NCBI GenBank assembly: GCA_002163975.1
Contig: CP019636.1
Coordinates: 1 to 64,000 of the forward strand
Direction: 5' to 3'
From: Nostocales cyanobacterium HT-58-2
GTDB lineage: Bacteria > Cyanobacteriota > Cyanobacteriia > Cyanobacteriales > Nostocaceae
DNA length: 64,000 nucleotides
Position numbers and translations under genes: made by a program
In this document: piece after piece, positions 1 through 9,355 of the stretch
Layout: every line of letters begins with the position of its first letter
Position numbering within the stretch: position 1 is the first letter of the stretch
The notes under the pieces: model-generated
The model's input: only the letters and a program-made list of their open reading frames with translations
Database searches by the model: none
What the model was told of the DNA's origin: nothing

Positions 1-100
1 AACTCAAAGACTTGTTCTAGGTCTAGAGGATAGTTTGCTAAATTGGTGCTTGCTCATATCTTCAATTATTGTGACGATCGCCGAGCATTGGTGGTAAATC

Positions 101-1471
101 ATGGAAATGCCCATAGAAAGTCTGTGGAGTCAGGTACTGGAGCGCTTACAACTAGAGCTATCTCGTCCCACCTTTGAAACTTGGATCAAAACTGCGAGTG
201 CACAGCGATTGGAAAATAATTGCTTGATGATTTGCACTCCCAACCCGTTTGCTCGCAATTGGTTACAAAAATATTACATAAAAACGATTGCTAACGTCGT
301 ACAAGATATTCTTGGTTATCCTGTAGAGATTTATATAACTGTGACTCGAGGTGATGATGTCTCTCAAGGTGATGAAGGAGAAGTTTCTTGGGGATTACCA
401 GCGCAAGTCAGCTCTTCAGAAATGCTTGTGCAAAACCAACCAAAAGCGACAGAATTAAATCTTAAGTATGTCTTCTCTCGATTTGTCGTCGGTGCTAACA
501 ATCGTATGGCTCATGCTGCTTCTTTAGCGGTTGCTGAATCTCCTGGGAGAGAGTTTAATCCCTTATTTCTATGTGGTGGCGTTGGTTTAGGGAAAACTCA
601 CCTCATGCAAGCAATTGGTCATTATCGATTGGAGATTTGTCCAGATTCTCGGATATTTTACGTCTCAACTGAGCAATTTACTAATGATTTGATTACCGCT
701 ATCCGCAAGGACAGTATGCAAAGTTTCCGGGAGCATTACCGCGCTGCTGATGTTCTTTTAGTGGATGATATTCAATTTATTGAGGGTAAAGAATATACGC
801 AAGAGGAATTTTTCCATACTTTCAATACTTTACATGAAGCAGGTAAGCAAGTTGTCTTAGCTTCTGACCGTCCTCCTAACCAAATTCCTCGATTGCAAGA
901 ACGTCTGTGTTCTCGATTTTCTATGGGGCTAATTGCTGATATTCAATCGCCAGATTTGGAGACGAGAATGGCGATTTTACAGAAAAAATCAGAGTATGAA
1001 AATATACGTCTACCACGAGAGGTCATAGAATATATTGCTTCTCACTACACTTCTAATATTCGAGAGTTGGAAGGAGCATTAATTCGCGCGCTAGCTTATA
1101 TTTCTATTTGGGGTCTACCCATGACTGTGGAAAATATTGCACCAGTTTTAGAACCACCAACTCAGAAGGTAGAAGCCACACCAGAAGGAATTTTATCAGT
1201 GGTGGCTGAGACTTTTGATGTATCCATAGAAGATCTGAAAGGAAATTCACGGCGACGAGAGATTAGTTGGGCACGTCAAATTGGAATGTATCTCATGCGA
1301 CGGCACACAGATCTAAGTTTACCCAGGATAGGAGAAGAATTTGGTGGAAAAGACCACACAACAGTCATATACAGTTGTGAAAAGATTGCCCAACTGCGAG
1401 AAACAGATCAAAATTTAGCACAAACGCTACGTCAATTGAGCGATCGCATTAACATGGTTAGTCGTCCTTAA
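101..1471 (+). CDS. dnaA: Chromosomal replication initiator DnaA
   Basis: DnaA binds DnaA boxes at oriC and opens the duplex in its ATP form. The 456-residue protein has the normal order: an N-terminal helicase-loading domain (about 1-80), a variable linker (80-115), an AAA+ ATPase core with Walker [10 protein letters not shown] at 159-167 and the acidic Walker [10 protein letters not shown], and a C-terminal DNA-binding helix-turn-helix carrying the DnaA signature [15 protein letters not shown]. The first ATG at 101 and a second at 107 are both possible starts. DnaA boxes follow directly downstream, so the gene sits beside its own target. Length and motifs are typical and nothing is missing. 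Confidence 0.98.
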   Translation: MEMPIESLWSQVLERLQLELSRPTFETWIKTASAQRLENNCLMICTPNPFARNWLQKYYIKTIANVVQDILGYPVEIYITVTRGDDVSQGDEGEVSWGLPAQVSSSEMLVQNQPKATELNLKYVFSRFVVGANNRMAHAASLAVAESPGREFNPLFLCGGVGLGKTHLMQAIGHYRLEICPDSRIFYVSTEQFTNDLITAIRKDSMQSFREHYRAADVLLVDDIQFIEGKEYTQEEFFHTFNTLHEAGKQVVLASDRPPNQIPRLQERLCSRFSMGLIADIQSPDLETRMAILQKKSEYENIRLPREVIEYIASHYTSNIRELEGALIRALAYISIWGLPMTVENIAPVLEPPTQKVEATPEGILSVVAETFDVSIEDLKGNSRRREISWARQIGMYLMRRHTDLSLPRIGEEFGGKDHTTVIYSCEKIAQLRETDQNLAQTLRQLSDRINMVSRP

Positions 1472-1531
1472 ACGTTACATTGACCCAAGAAGTTTAAGGA
1501 CGTGAGGGAAAAGATGAACAAATATGTTGTG

Positions 1532-1796
1532 TTTTCCACAAGGAACAGATATTCTTAAATGTTAAGTGAAGTATAAAAAATCTTTAAAATCAAATTATCT
1601 TGTGGAAAGTTTTTTATCTTTTGTGGAAAACTTGCAAAAAATCTGTGGAAAACTTGATAGTTTCCGTGGAAAACTTAAATTAAGTATAATTACCTTGTGG
1701 AAAAACGGGGGATCTTTTCCACAGGTTTTCCACAGTTCGTAGCTTGCGGAAGTATCTTCCAAACATAACTGCACTAAGTTTTCCCCAATTTCCACA
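1532..1796. other. oriC: cluster of DnaA boxes
   Basis: Consensus TTTTCCACA or its complement occurs at 1532-1540, 1622-1630, 1644-1652, 1696-1704, 1715-1723 and 1726-1734. One-mismatch copies lie at 1601-1609, 1665-1673 and 1788-1796. The boxes are in both orientations, and two are nearly abutting at 1715-1734. Position just after dnaA, AT-rich spacers and box density identify the replication origin. An apparent minus-strand reading frame across the region (1595-1795) is a by-product of the repeated boxes. dnaN does not follow the boxes here. Confidence 0.9.
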
Positions 1797-2032
1797 GGTC
1801 AGATCACTAAATTTTCTGTAAGCTCTGTTGTTAACTGTCACGGTGAAATTCAGTTCAAGCCGTGGTGTCTGGTATTGAAGATGTTGGTGAAAGCTGGGAA
1901 AACTAAAGATGCTTGTTTTAACTGACTGTAAAATTAAAGAAACTATTTAAATATATGCTAGTTTTTTTACTAGCTGTCTGAGTTCTGATTCATCTGAGCT
2001 AAAGCTAATAAAAATGACAGGGGTGGTATCTT

Positions 2033-2803
2033 ATGAGTCGAGAGCAAAAAGATTTTTGCTTCTGTACATTAGCTATAGGCAAAAATTATCGGCTGCTTGC
2101 TCAACAGTTAGCTCAGGATTTAGAAAAGAACTCACCAGGTATATCTGTCGTCATTTATACAGATAAACCAGAAGATTTTAAAACTAACCCCAATACTTTA
2201 GCTTATAAACATCAACAACAAGGCATTCTTCTTTGTTACCATGACAAACGTTTTGTTTTAGCCAAAGCTTTATCAAATTTTCGTGCTGCTATTTACATAG
2301 ATGCGGATACTAGAATAACATCTAAAATCTCTAATATACATTGGCAACCTGGAATCACTGCAGGACACTGGGAAAATTTAATTGAGCATGCTAGTAAATA
2401 TAATCCAGAGAGACTAGAATTTTTCAAAAAGATAGCATCAAAGCTAAATTTACCTTTAGAAAATACTAATTATATTGGAGAATCTTTATTTGTTATTGCT
2501 AGAGATGAAGGAAGAGAAGGCAAATTTTTCGAGCAATGGGGTCATATTGGTAGATATTTAGAATTGAAAGGAATTCACTCGGGTGAAGGCAATGCTATGG
2601 GATTAGCTGCTACTTTGGTAGGGTGGAATATTAAAACAGAAGGCTGGCAAGAAATCAAACAAGCCGTGAAGCATATAGAGGCTTCTCACACCCCTACACA
2701 GGAGAAATTTTGGGATAAATGGAAAATAAAGCTTGGTTACTACTACCGACTTAATGTAGCTAGGCTAGAGGCATTGAAGAATTTTAAATTCTACTATACT
2801 TAA
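2033..2803 (+). CDS. Glycosyltransferase-like protein (GT-A fold suspected)
   Basis: This is a 256-residue soluble protein. An acidic YIDADTRI motif at about residue 89-96 resembles the DxD metal/nucleotide-sugar site of GT-A glycosyltransferases. The N-terminal half alternates strands and helices (CTLAIGKNY, VVIYTD), and a later segment (GIHSGEGNAMGLAA) fits an acceptor-side loop. There is no signal peptide or membrane segment. A purine-rich GGGGTGG lies upstream of the ATG. The gene stands alone between oriC and an IS982 element. I infer the fold from motifs only; substrate and pathway are unknown. Confidence 0.6.
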   Translation: MSREQKDFCFCTLAIGKNYRLLAQQLAQDLEKNSPGISVVIYTDKPEDFKTNPNTLAYKHQQQGILLCYHDKRFVLAKALSNFRAAIYIDADTRITSKISNIHWQPGITAGHWENLIEHASKYNPERLEFFKKIASKLNLPLENTNYIGESLFVIARDEGREGKFFEQWGHIGRYLELKGIHSGEGNAMGLAATLVGWNIKTEGWQEIKQAVKHIEASHTPTQEKFWDKWKIKLGYYYRLNVARLEALKNFKFYYT

Positions 2804-2882
2804 TTACTATACTTAAGAAAATTGCTTGCAAAAGTAGCTGATTATTAAAATAGTTTTTCACTCTTCTTATTTTAAGTAAGTA

Positions 2883-3845
2883 ACCTGAGTTCGGGATAAG
2901 GAAAGGGGCAGATAGTAAGCTGAAAATAACACATTGATCCAGCAACCTGCCCTATGTTTAGTTTAGATGCTTTATTCTGCCATGTAGATGATTTCTGTAA
3001 GGCTTTTGAAGCTCAATGGAACAAAGAATTATTAAATCATGCAGGAATAAGAAGAATTCGCGCTAAAAGCCTATGTTTAAGCGAAATAATTACAATTCTC
3101 ATTGCTTTTCATCAAAATCACTACCGGAATTTTAAGCATTTTTATCTGAATCAAGTGAAACAGCAATGGAGTTCTGCTTTTCCAGGTCTTCCGAGTTATC
3201 AAAGATTTATTGAATGGATACCATCAACCTTGATACCTCTATGTGTCTATCTCAAGCATTGTTTTGGACAATGTACGGGTATCGGTTTTATAGATTCAAC
3301 TAGTTTGAAGGTTTGTCATAATCGTCGGATTTCTAGACATAAGGTGTTTGAAGGTTTAGCGGCTCGTGGAAAGACTTCTGTGGATTGGTTTTTTGGGTTT
3401 AAACTTCATCTGGTTGTAAATGAACTTGGTCAACTCCTAAATGTGGTTCTTACTCCTGGTAATATTGATGACCGTCAACCAGTCCCCAATTTACTGAATG
3501 AGATGTTTGGCAAAATATTTGGCGCTCGCGGTTATGTCTCCCAAAAACTGGCTTCTCAACTTTTGCACGAGTTCGGAATTCAATTTTTTGCCAAACCCCG
3601 CCGCAATATGAAAAACAAGCTAATGCGTCTCCATGACAAGCTTTTATCTCGTAAACGCTCCATCATTGAGACCATTAACGACCAACTCAAGAATATTTCT
3701 CAAATCGAACATTCTAGACACCGAAGCCCCGTTAATTTCTGCGTTAACGTTCTGTGCGGATTAATCGCTTATTGCCATCAACCTAAAAAACCCAGTCTTC
3801 AGATGGACTGGCTTTTATCTCAAACTGCTTAACCCGAACTCAGGT
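2883..3845 (+). mobile_element. IS982-family insertion sequence, complete
   Basis: The element is 963 bp with 18-bp terminal inverted repeats. The left end begins ACCTGAGTTCGGGATAAG and the right end, read on the minus strand, is ACCTGAGTTCGGGTTAAG (17 of 18 match). A 6-bp direct repeat TAAGTA flanks it at 2877-2882 and 3846-3851, the expected target duplication. One intact transposase fills the interior. Intact ends, a matching duplication and an unbroken reading frame suggest a recent insertion. Confidence 0.9.
2954..3832 (+). CDS. IS982-family transposase
   Basis: A 292-residue DDE transposase, full length for the family. It opens with LFCHVDDFCKAFE, typical of IS982. Catalytic acidic residues are visible in FIDSTSLKV (first D), GNIDDRQP (second D) and ETINDQLK (E). 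The gene fills the element between the inverted repeats and stops 13 bp before the right end. It should be active as read: there is no frameshift or internal stop. Confidence 0.93.
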   Translation: MFSLDALFCHVDDFCKAFEAQWNKELLNHAGIRRIRAKSLCLSEIITILIAFHQNHYRNFKHFYLNQVKQQWSSAFPGLPSYQRFIEWIPSTLIPLCVYLKHCFGQCTGIGFIDSTSLKVCHNRRISRHKVFEGLAARGKTSVDWFFGFKLHLVVNELGQLLNVVLTPGNIDDRQPVPNLLNEMFGKIFGARGYVSQKLASQLLHEFGIQFFAKPRRNMKNKLMRLHDKLLSRKRSIIETINDQLKNISQIEHSRHRSPVNFCVNVLCGLIAYCHQPKKPSLQMDWLLSQTA

Positions 3846-3851
3846 TAAGTA

Positions 3852-4152
3852 GCTCGACGTGAATAAATGTAGGATGGGTTAGCGAAGCGTAACCCATGCA
3901 GCTCAAACAATTGATGCGTTACGGCTACGCCTAACACAATGCCAGTTGCTACAACGCGGGGAACCCTCCGAAGTTTGCCCGGAGGGAAACCCTCCTCGCA
4001 ACTTCTCTGCGCAACGCACTGGCTCTCCTACGAAAAATTCTGTCCGCCTACTTATCAGAACTTGGCTGTCAACATTACAAAATCTGCAAGTACTATACTT
4101 ATCTATTTTATTTTTATTAATTAGGTGGACACTGTCTACTCTATTTGTTAGT
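3852..4152. repeat. Intergenic interspersed-repeat sequence
   Basis: The gap between the two IS elements holds phrases common between cyanobacterial genes: AGGATGGGTTAGCGAAGC near 3871, a GCGTTACG...CGCAACGC type segment, and a GGGAACCCTCC...GGAGGGAAACCCTCC inverted motif around 3958-3995. The short overlapping reading frames here (about 61-74 codons) look like translations of repeat sequence, so I do not call a gene. Confidence 0.45.
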
Positions 4153-4164
4153 TATACCATTTCT

Positions 4165-4716
4165 TTATAAAGCTGCGCTAAATAAAGCTTCAAGAATAAA
4201 GTCGTAAGAAGTGAGAGAGGAAATCATGGAAGGTGTAATTGCTTTGAGGACATCAGTTAACTTCTGCTGTAGTTGTGTGAGGGTTTGACAATTTTCCCAT
4301 TGGAGTTGAGATTTGAGAAATTCCCAAAACCGCTCAATTGGGTTGAGTTGAGGAGAGTGAGGAGGTTGAAAAATAGGGATAATGTTATCTGGATAATCGA
4401 GAGCTTTCGCTTTGTGAAAAGACCCTTGGTCGAACTGGATAACCGCGATATCATCACCAAGGTCAGCAGAGAGCAACTCCAAAAAGTTTTGAAAACAATC
4501 ACTATTGAGGTAGGGGAACTCATAGAAAAAGCTGTATCCACTTAGGGGTTCTACGACTCCGTATAAATAAAAATTTTCACGTTGCCATTGGCTTAAACCC
4601 ACGGGTTTAACTCCTTTAGCCGTAATTAAACGTCCTGCAATTGTCTTTAATCCTAAACGTGTTTCATCCTGGCACAAGTACCTCAATCGTTTACCCTCTC
4701 CAAACTCTTCCTGCAA
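4165..4716 (-). CDS. IS630-family transposase, OrfB (DDE catalytic half)
   Basis: A 183-residue catalytic half. The DDE residues are all visible: LCQDETRLGL (first D), VIQFDQGSFHKAK (second D) and the C-terminal NPIERFWEFLK (E). The only local start is a TTG at 4716, but the phase is open back to the A8 run at 4738-4745. The product is therefore most likely made as a fusion with OrfA by a -1 slip rather than independently. Confidence 0.85.
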   Translation of the reverse strand: MQEEFGEGKRLRYLCQDETRLGLKTIAGRLITAKGVKPVGLSQWQRENFYLYGVVEPLSGYSFFYEFPYLNSDCFQNFLELLSADLGDDIAVIQFDQGSFHKAKALDYPDNIIPIFQPPHSPQLNPIERFWEFLKSQLQWENCQTLTQLQQKLTDVLKAITPSMISSLTSYDFILEALFSAAL

Positions 4717-4727
4717 GAATTTGAATG

Positions 4728-5246
4728 CTAGAGGCAGTTTTTTTTAAAGTGAGATAGGCTTTCTGGGTGTTGTTTGGTGCTTTGAGGACGAGGCACTTTC
4801 AATTTCGCACCCAAACGCTTGCGAACAATTTCATAGACTGTTTTGTAGGCAAGTGAAAGTCCTAATTCGCTCTTGAGCCATTGTTGAATTTGACTATAGC
4901 TTTGAAACCCAGATGGTTCCTGCAACTTCTGTTTCAACCGTTCTAAGTCTGAACCACTTATGCTCAGAACTTTCCCTGGTGCATGTTTTACTTCAAGTAA
5001 GCCCCTTCGTCCTTCATCTTTATACTTTCTCACCCAACGAGTTATGGTTGCTTCATCACGCCCTAAACGTTCTGCCAGCGATCGCCTGCTGCTGACTTGA
5101 CCACTCTTGAGCCAGTAGAGCATTTGCAATCTTTCTTTGCTGCTTGCTGCTGTGGCATGTTTGAGAGCTTTCTCCAATTCTTCTTGACTTTCTGAAATCT
5201 CGATTTGGAATGGACGACTCATAACAAAATTACTCAATGCACCCAT
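4728..5246 (-). CDS. IS630-family transposase, OrfA (helix-turn-helix half)
   Basis: A 172-residue N-terminal half. Residues about 40-110 form a helix-turn-helix DNA-binding region (SLAERLGRDEATITRWVRKY), followed by a winged-helix-like segment to SLAYKTVYEIVRKR. The ATG at 5222 (MSRPFQIEIS) is an equally likely start. The frame ends just past a run of eight A (4738-4745 on the plus strand as T8). A -1 slip there reads FKKKLPLAFKFL and joins OrfB in phase, recreating the usual single-chain IS630 transposase. This could be programmed frameshifting or simple decay; both phases are otherwise open. Confidence 0.85.
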   Translation of the reverse strand: MGALSNFVMSRPFQIEISESQEELEKALKHATAASSKERLQMLYWLKSGQVSSRRSLAERLGRDEATITRWVRKYKDEGRRGLLEVKHAPGKVLSISGSDLERLKQKLQEPSGFQSYSQIQQWLKSELGLSLAYKTVYEIVRKRLGAKLKVPRPQSTKQHPESLSHFKKNCL

Positions 5247-5325
5247 CTATAAGTTTGACGCAGTTTGGCGCATCTTCATACAGAATTGGTATTAGCAGCG
5301 CCCACCCTATATCTAGCACATAACT

Positions 5326-5700
5326 CTACTGCAAAGAATCTAAATCTAGAGCTTGTAGTCCTTGACGTTCTACATATGCCAGCATACTTCCTAATTGTAA
5401 CCAAATAAGTAGACCAGTCAAAATAGTAACGGGTACACCTACTGCATAAGCAAGTAGGGGTGGAAAGCCAAAAATCTCAAAACCTGAGCAGAGAAATAGA
5501 CAAACACCAACAGTAATTCCTAGAAATGGCACAGACAAATTTCTAATTGCTATACGAGAGCCAGAAGTTTCTGCACCATCGTTTTGCCATTTCTGTACAA
5601 TTAATTTCAGTGTTCCGGCTAATGCTGAACCTGAGGCTAATGCTGCAAAAAATCCAACAACTAAAAGAATATATGGCGGTTGTTGAGGAAAATAGTACAT
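5326..5700 (-). CDS. Small membrane protein, unknown function
   Basis: A 124-residue hydrophobic protein with three likely membrane helices: about 10-33 (LLVVGFFAALASGSALAG), 55-75 and 80-105. A 15-residue acidic tail ends LDLDSLQ. It lies 75 bp downstream of the UbiB-like gene on the same strand, so the two may be co-transcribed. I do not recognise a family beyond a conserved-looking cyanobacterial membrane protein. No catalytic motif is visible. Confidence 0.7.
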   Translation of the reverse strand: MYYFPQQPPYILLVVGFFAALASGSALAGTLKLIVQKWQNDGAETSGSRIAIRNLSVPFLGITVGVCLFLCSGFEIFGFPPLLAYAVGVPVTILTGLLIWLQLGSMLAYVERQGLQALDLDSLQ

Positions 5701-5774
5701 GAAAACTCCTGATGGGTATTGGGGAAAGAATTATGTCTCATAAAGAATTTTTTCATAATTGATAATTTTATGGT

Positions 5775-7472
5775 TCATAATTCTTTGAAAGCTTTGGGTA
5801 GAATAGCTGCGACTCCCTCTCTAGAGAACTCTGTCAAAACTCCAATTGCCACATTAAACAAGCGAGTCGGTTCTAAGTCATCTTTAACTAAGTTCCACAA
5901 GCGTTGGACTTCTTCTGTATGAAGGCGATCATCTTCAGTCAGAGCAAGTACCAGCTGTCGCCGGAGAAACTGACCTTCATCAGACAACAAATATCGAAAG
6001 CCTAATTGAGCTGTGGGTAATACATCAAAGTTACTATCTGTACGGGCGATCGCAATTAAATTTTCTAACCGCTGCCATTGGAATTTACCATCTTTGAACA
6101 GCACATTGAGCAACCGTCGCCGCAGTTGTGGAGATTCTCCAGTCAGCAAGCGTCTTGCCACATAAGGATACGCCACTTCAACAATTTTGAAATTTGGGTT
6201 GAGGCTAAGAGCAATCCCTTCCTGTGTCACCACAGAACGAATAATCAAAGCAAACTGTGCCGGGATTCGGAAAGGATATTCATACATCAGTTCCGAGAAA
6301 TGATCAGTGATGGTTTTGAGGTTAAAATCCCCAACGTTTTTGCCAATAGCATCTCCTAACACTGCTTCTAATGCTGGTACAATCGGGCGAATATCTGTTT
6401 GTGGGGTGAGAAAACCCAACTTGACAAAGTCCTCAGCTAGGTCGTTGTAGTCTTTGTTAACAACGTGTACAAGTGCATCTACCAAAGTTTCTTTTGTGGT
6501 TTCCTGCAACTGATCCATCATCCCGAAGTCTATGTAAGCCATACGACCATCAGGCATGGCAAATAAATTACCTGGGTGGGGATCAGCATGGAAAAAACCA
6601 TGTTCTAAAAGCTGCTGCAAACCGGCAGTCACGCCAATTTGAATAATTCTCTCTGGATCTAAACCTGCTTCGCGGATCTTGTTTGTTTCAGTGAGCTTGT
6701 AGCCGTTAATCCACTCCAGGGTTAAAACGCGGGTATTAGTGTATCGCCAATATATCACTGGCACTTTGACTTGAGGGTCATCGCGAAAGTTATTGGCAAA
6801 TTTTTCTGCGTTGCGGGCTTCGTTGATGTAATCTATTTCCTCAAATAACTTGGTGCCAAACTCGTCCACAATCATTGTTAGGTCATGACCTAAGTTGAGG
6901 GGCAACCAAGGACCTAACCAACTAGCTGCCCATCGCATAAGATACAGGTCAAGTGCGAGAATTGGGCGTAGGTTAGGGCGTTGTACCTTTACTGCTACTT
7001 CTTCGCCGCTTTTCAAACGACCGCGATAAACTTGACCTAAGCTAGCCGCTGCAACGGGAGATGGGGACAACTCGCTATAAGCTTCGTCAATTGAACGCTC
7101 GAGTTCTGTTTCGATAATTCTGTAGGCGAGTGCATTATCAAAAGGTGGTAACTGGTCTTGAAGCTTCACCAGTTCGTCTAAGTAATCTTTGCGAACCAAA
7201 TCTGGTCGCGTTGATAAGGCTTGACCAACTTTAATAAAAGTCGGACCGAGGCGAGTCAACAACTGCCGCAATTGAATAGCGCGTTTGAACTTGTTTTGTT
7301 CCTCTTGATTTCGCCATTCATCGCATTTAAGACTAAGAATAAATACTGCAAAAAACCAAATAATCTTGATTGCCCGCGCCCAAGCGAGCCAGGGACGGTA
7401 TCGGTAATAGCGGGCGATCGCCTTGGGGTCGTAGCGTCGATTATTTTGCTGTGTAAGGGTCTGCGAATTCAC
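5775..7472 (-). CDS. ABC1/UbiB-family atypical kinase (AarF-like)
   Basis: A 565-residue member of the ABC1/ADCK/UbiB family, whose members support isoprenoid quinone and related lipid metabolism and bind ATP with an atypical kinase fold. Diagnostic motifs are present in order: KVGQ at 81-84 in PTFIKVGQALSTRPDLV, the Ala-rich nucleotide loop AAASLGQ at 141-147, invariant Lys in VAVKVQRP (159-166), the catalytic segment HADPHPGNL, and metal-binding YIDFGM. One hydrophobic stretch at about 36-48 may be a membrane anchor. Cyanobacteria carry several paralogues, so the specific substrate cannot be assigned. Confidence 0.93.
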   Translation of the reverse strand: MNSQTLTQQNNRRYDPKAIARYYRYRPWLAWARAIKIIWFFAVFILSLKCDEWRNQEEQNKFKRAIQLRQLLTRLGPTFIKVGQALSTRPDLVRKDYLDELVKLQDQLPPFDNALAYRIIETELERSIDEAYSELSPSPVAAASLGQVYRGRLKSGEEVAVKVQRPNLRPILALDLYLMRWAASWLGPWLPLNLGHDLTMIVDEFGTKLFEEIDYINEARNAEKFANNFRDDPQVKVPVIYWRYTNTRVLTLEWINGYKLTETNKIREAGLDPERIIQIGVTAGLQQLLEHGFFHADPHPGNLFAMPDGRMAYIDFGMMDQLQETTKETLVDALVHVVNKDYNDLAEDFVKLGFLTPQTDIRPIVPALEAVLGDAIGKNVGDFNLKTITDHFSELMYEYPFRIPAQFALIIRSVVTQEGIALSLNPNFKIVEVAYPYVARRLLTGESPQLRRRLLNVLFKDGKFQWQRLENLIAIARTDSNFDVLPTAQLGFRYLLSDEGQFLRRQLVLALTEDDRLHTEEVQRLWNLVKDDLEPTRLFNVAIGVLTEFSREGVAAILPKAFKEL

Positions 7473-8193
7473 TCCCTTATCTTCCTCTTAATATTGGAAA
7501 AGGTTTTGCTTTGTCAAGCCGAACAAAGAATCCTTTGAGCTAAACAAATGCTCTATGGGCATTTCCTTTGTTGTTCTGCTTAACTTAGCTAATCTTTACT
7601 TAACGTTACTTTTTATCTTTTATTTTATATTAGTACACAAAAGTATAAATACTTATTTTAACTTATATTGAAAAAAAACTATATCAGTAATGTAGTTACT
7701 TTTATGTATGTTTTTTACCTAAAAATACTACCAGTGGCTAGAGAAAAAACTTATCCTTTGTCTCGCTGACAGGAGACTGCCATCTTTATCAGAAAGCTAA
7801 TGACACTTATCAAAGGTATTTTTTCATACTTAATTAAACGATAAAAATATACCTTTTCTTCACTGCAATTCCGTTGTAGTGCCTGGCGCCCTCACCTTTT
7901 TGTTCGATAGCCGAATTATGAACTTTTTGTAAATCAACTGTGTGGGTGAATCTTTATATTTTAAAAAAAGAAAATTCCAGAGATTCCAGAGATTTGGGAA
8001 AGACTTCCGAATTAGCCTGATTGACAGCCTAAAAAGTTTATATTTTTGTAAAATTATCTTTACAAAACTACAAATACCCACAAATTTGCACTACGTTGTG
8101 TAAGATGTTACGGACTAATTGGCAGGCACATTGTCTATGAGCCACGCCAAGGATAAGCGCTATCACGGTAAATAATCGAGGAGTGGCTTTTTC
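7473..8193. other. Intergenic region, AT-rich
   Basis: About 720 bp separate the UbiB-like gene and the lipoprotein gene, which diverge. The middle (7600-7860) is strongly AT-rich. A minus-strand frame of 73 codons at 7860-8081 has low-complexity composition and no convincing ribosome site, so I do not call it. A GAGGAGTGG ribosome-binding site lies at 8179-8187 before the ATG at 8194. Confidence 0.5.
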
Positions 8194-9288
8194 ATGAGCA
8201 TTATTCAACCTTTGACACGCCGCAAGCGGCTGTCTTACTCAGTTGCATTTGTCGCTAGTGTGATTGCCGCTCTACTGATTGGCTGTCTTGCAACCCCCAG
8301 CCCTGGCGAACCTCCCACACGCGATAAATTCCTCTGGCCATTTGCATCTACATCACCCTGGAATATGCCAATTGGCTCAGATGCGCGTTACATCCCCGCA
8401 AACATTGGAAAAGCAGGCTATGCTGGGGCAGATAAGGAATATTTTTTCAAACTTAAGGACAGTGATCCATGGCGTCCAGTTTATTCACCAGGGGCATGGG
8501 GTGAAGGACGCTGTACGGGGACAAAGTCTATGGATCTATGGCTACCAATTCCAGATGACCTCATCGTTCCAGACGCTACAAGCCAGCCATATCACACCCC
8601 CAACAATGCATCTGCTTTTCTCATGCCTGATGGGAAAACTTTAGTGCAGCTTGAACCTCTAGCTCGCTGTGAGAAAGCAGGTTCTATCTACGGCTGGCGT
8701 TTTCCAAACGTTGATATTTACGGGGATGGAATAGGCGGAGCACATTTTGGTTCTGGTCTTTCTTCGATTGGTGGCTCTATTCGCAAAGGTGAACTCACCA
8801 GTAACCAACCAATTCGTCATGCCCTCAAAGTTGTTATTTGGGGGGAAAAATACCTCTACTACTCTCAGTCCAATCCTGGGTATCGCTGGCCCGCAGATCG
8901 TGCAGATGCCAATGCAGCCAACCAATACCATGGTAAGAACGAACGTCTGGTACAAGGAGCGCTACTAGCAATTCCTCCAAATATGACTGAAGAAAACCTC
9001 AACTTGCAAACACCTGCTGCTAAAAAGTTGTTTCATGCCTTGCAAGATTACGGTGCTTATGTCGTTGACGACGCAGGCTGGGATGCTCACTACTTTGCAG
9101 TAGAAAAAGGTGTGGCAGGAGAGTTTCGCGACACCTTCGGTTACGATTTCGAGGGCTCAAGTGGTTCGTTTTATGAAGATTTTATGAAGCTATTCCAAGC
9201 ACTTTACATTGTTGATAATAATGGACCAAACAGCATCGGAGGTGGTGGCACTCCCCGTGTAGCTCTTGCTCCGCCGATTGGAAATTGA
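8194..9288 (+). CDS. Secreted lipoprotein, unknown function
   Basis: A 364-residue protein with a lipoprotein signal: basic RRKR, a hydrophobic stretch, then lipobox LLIGC with the lipidated Cys at about 31. The mature part is rich in Trp, Tyr and Gly (for example SPWNMPIGSDARYIP and HYFAVEKGVAGEFRDTFGYDF), suggesting a beta-rich extracytoplasmic fold. I do not recognise the family. Two downstream Cys residues in GRCTGTK and ARCEKAG could form a disulfide. A strong GAGGAGTGG ribosome site supports the start. It converges on the FG-GAP gene across a shared hairpin. Confidence 0.8.
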   Translation: MSIIQPLTRRKRLSYSVAFVASVIAALLIGCLATPSPGEPPTRDKFLWPFASTSPWNMPIGSDARYIPANIGKAGYAGADKEYFFKLKDSDPWRPVYSPGAWGEGRCTGTKSMDLWLPIPDDLIVPDATSQPYHTPNNASAFLMPDGKTLVQLEPLARCEKAGSIYGWRFPNVDIYGDGIGGAHFGSGLSSIGGSIRKGELTSNQPIRHALKVVIWGEKYLYYSQSNPGYRWPADRADANAANQYHGKNERLVQGALLAIPPNMTEENLNLQTPAAKKLFHALQDYGAYVVDDAGWDAHYFAVEKGVAGEFRDTFGYDFEGSSGSFYEDFMKLFQALYIVDNNGPNSIGGGGTPRVALAPPIGN

Positions 9289-9301
9289 TAGGAGATGAGA
9301 C

Positions 9302-9345
9302 AGGGTGTAGGGTATGGAGATTCTGATCTTAGTATCCTGCACCCT
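9302..9345. terminator. Putative bidirectional terminator hairpin
   Basis: AGGGTG at 9302-9307 pairs with CACCCT at 9340-9345, with further AGG/CCT pairing inside. It sits in the 67-bp gap between the converging lipoprotein and FG-GAP genes. There is no long T-tract, so termination is inferred from placement. Confidence 0.45.
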
Positions 9346-9355
9346 AGGCAATCCA

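Larger units (their letters stand above)
4153..5294 (-). mobile_element. IS630-family insertion sequence
   Basis: About 1.14 kb. The outer ends are imperfect inverted repeats: the right end reads outward GCGCATCTTCATACAG... to TTGGTATTA, and the left end reads outward GCGCAGCTTTATAAAG... to ATGGTATAA. IS630 elements insert at TA, consistent with the TA at both edges, but the exact boundary is uncertain by a few bases. The transposase lies on the minus strand in two overlapping phases. Confidence 0.8.

Noticed and set aside
1595..1795. 66-codon minus-strand frame over the DnaA boxes
   Set aside because: It is a translation of repeated TTTTCCACA boxes; composition is unlike a protein and it lies inside oriC.
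7860..8081. 73-codon minus-strand frame
   Set aside because: Low-complexity Lys/Ile/Leu composition in an AT-rich gap, with no ribosome site.
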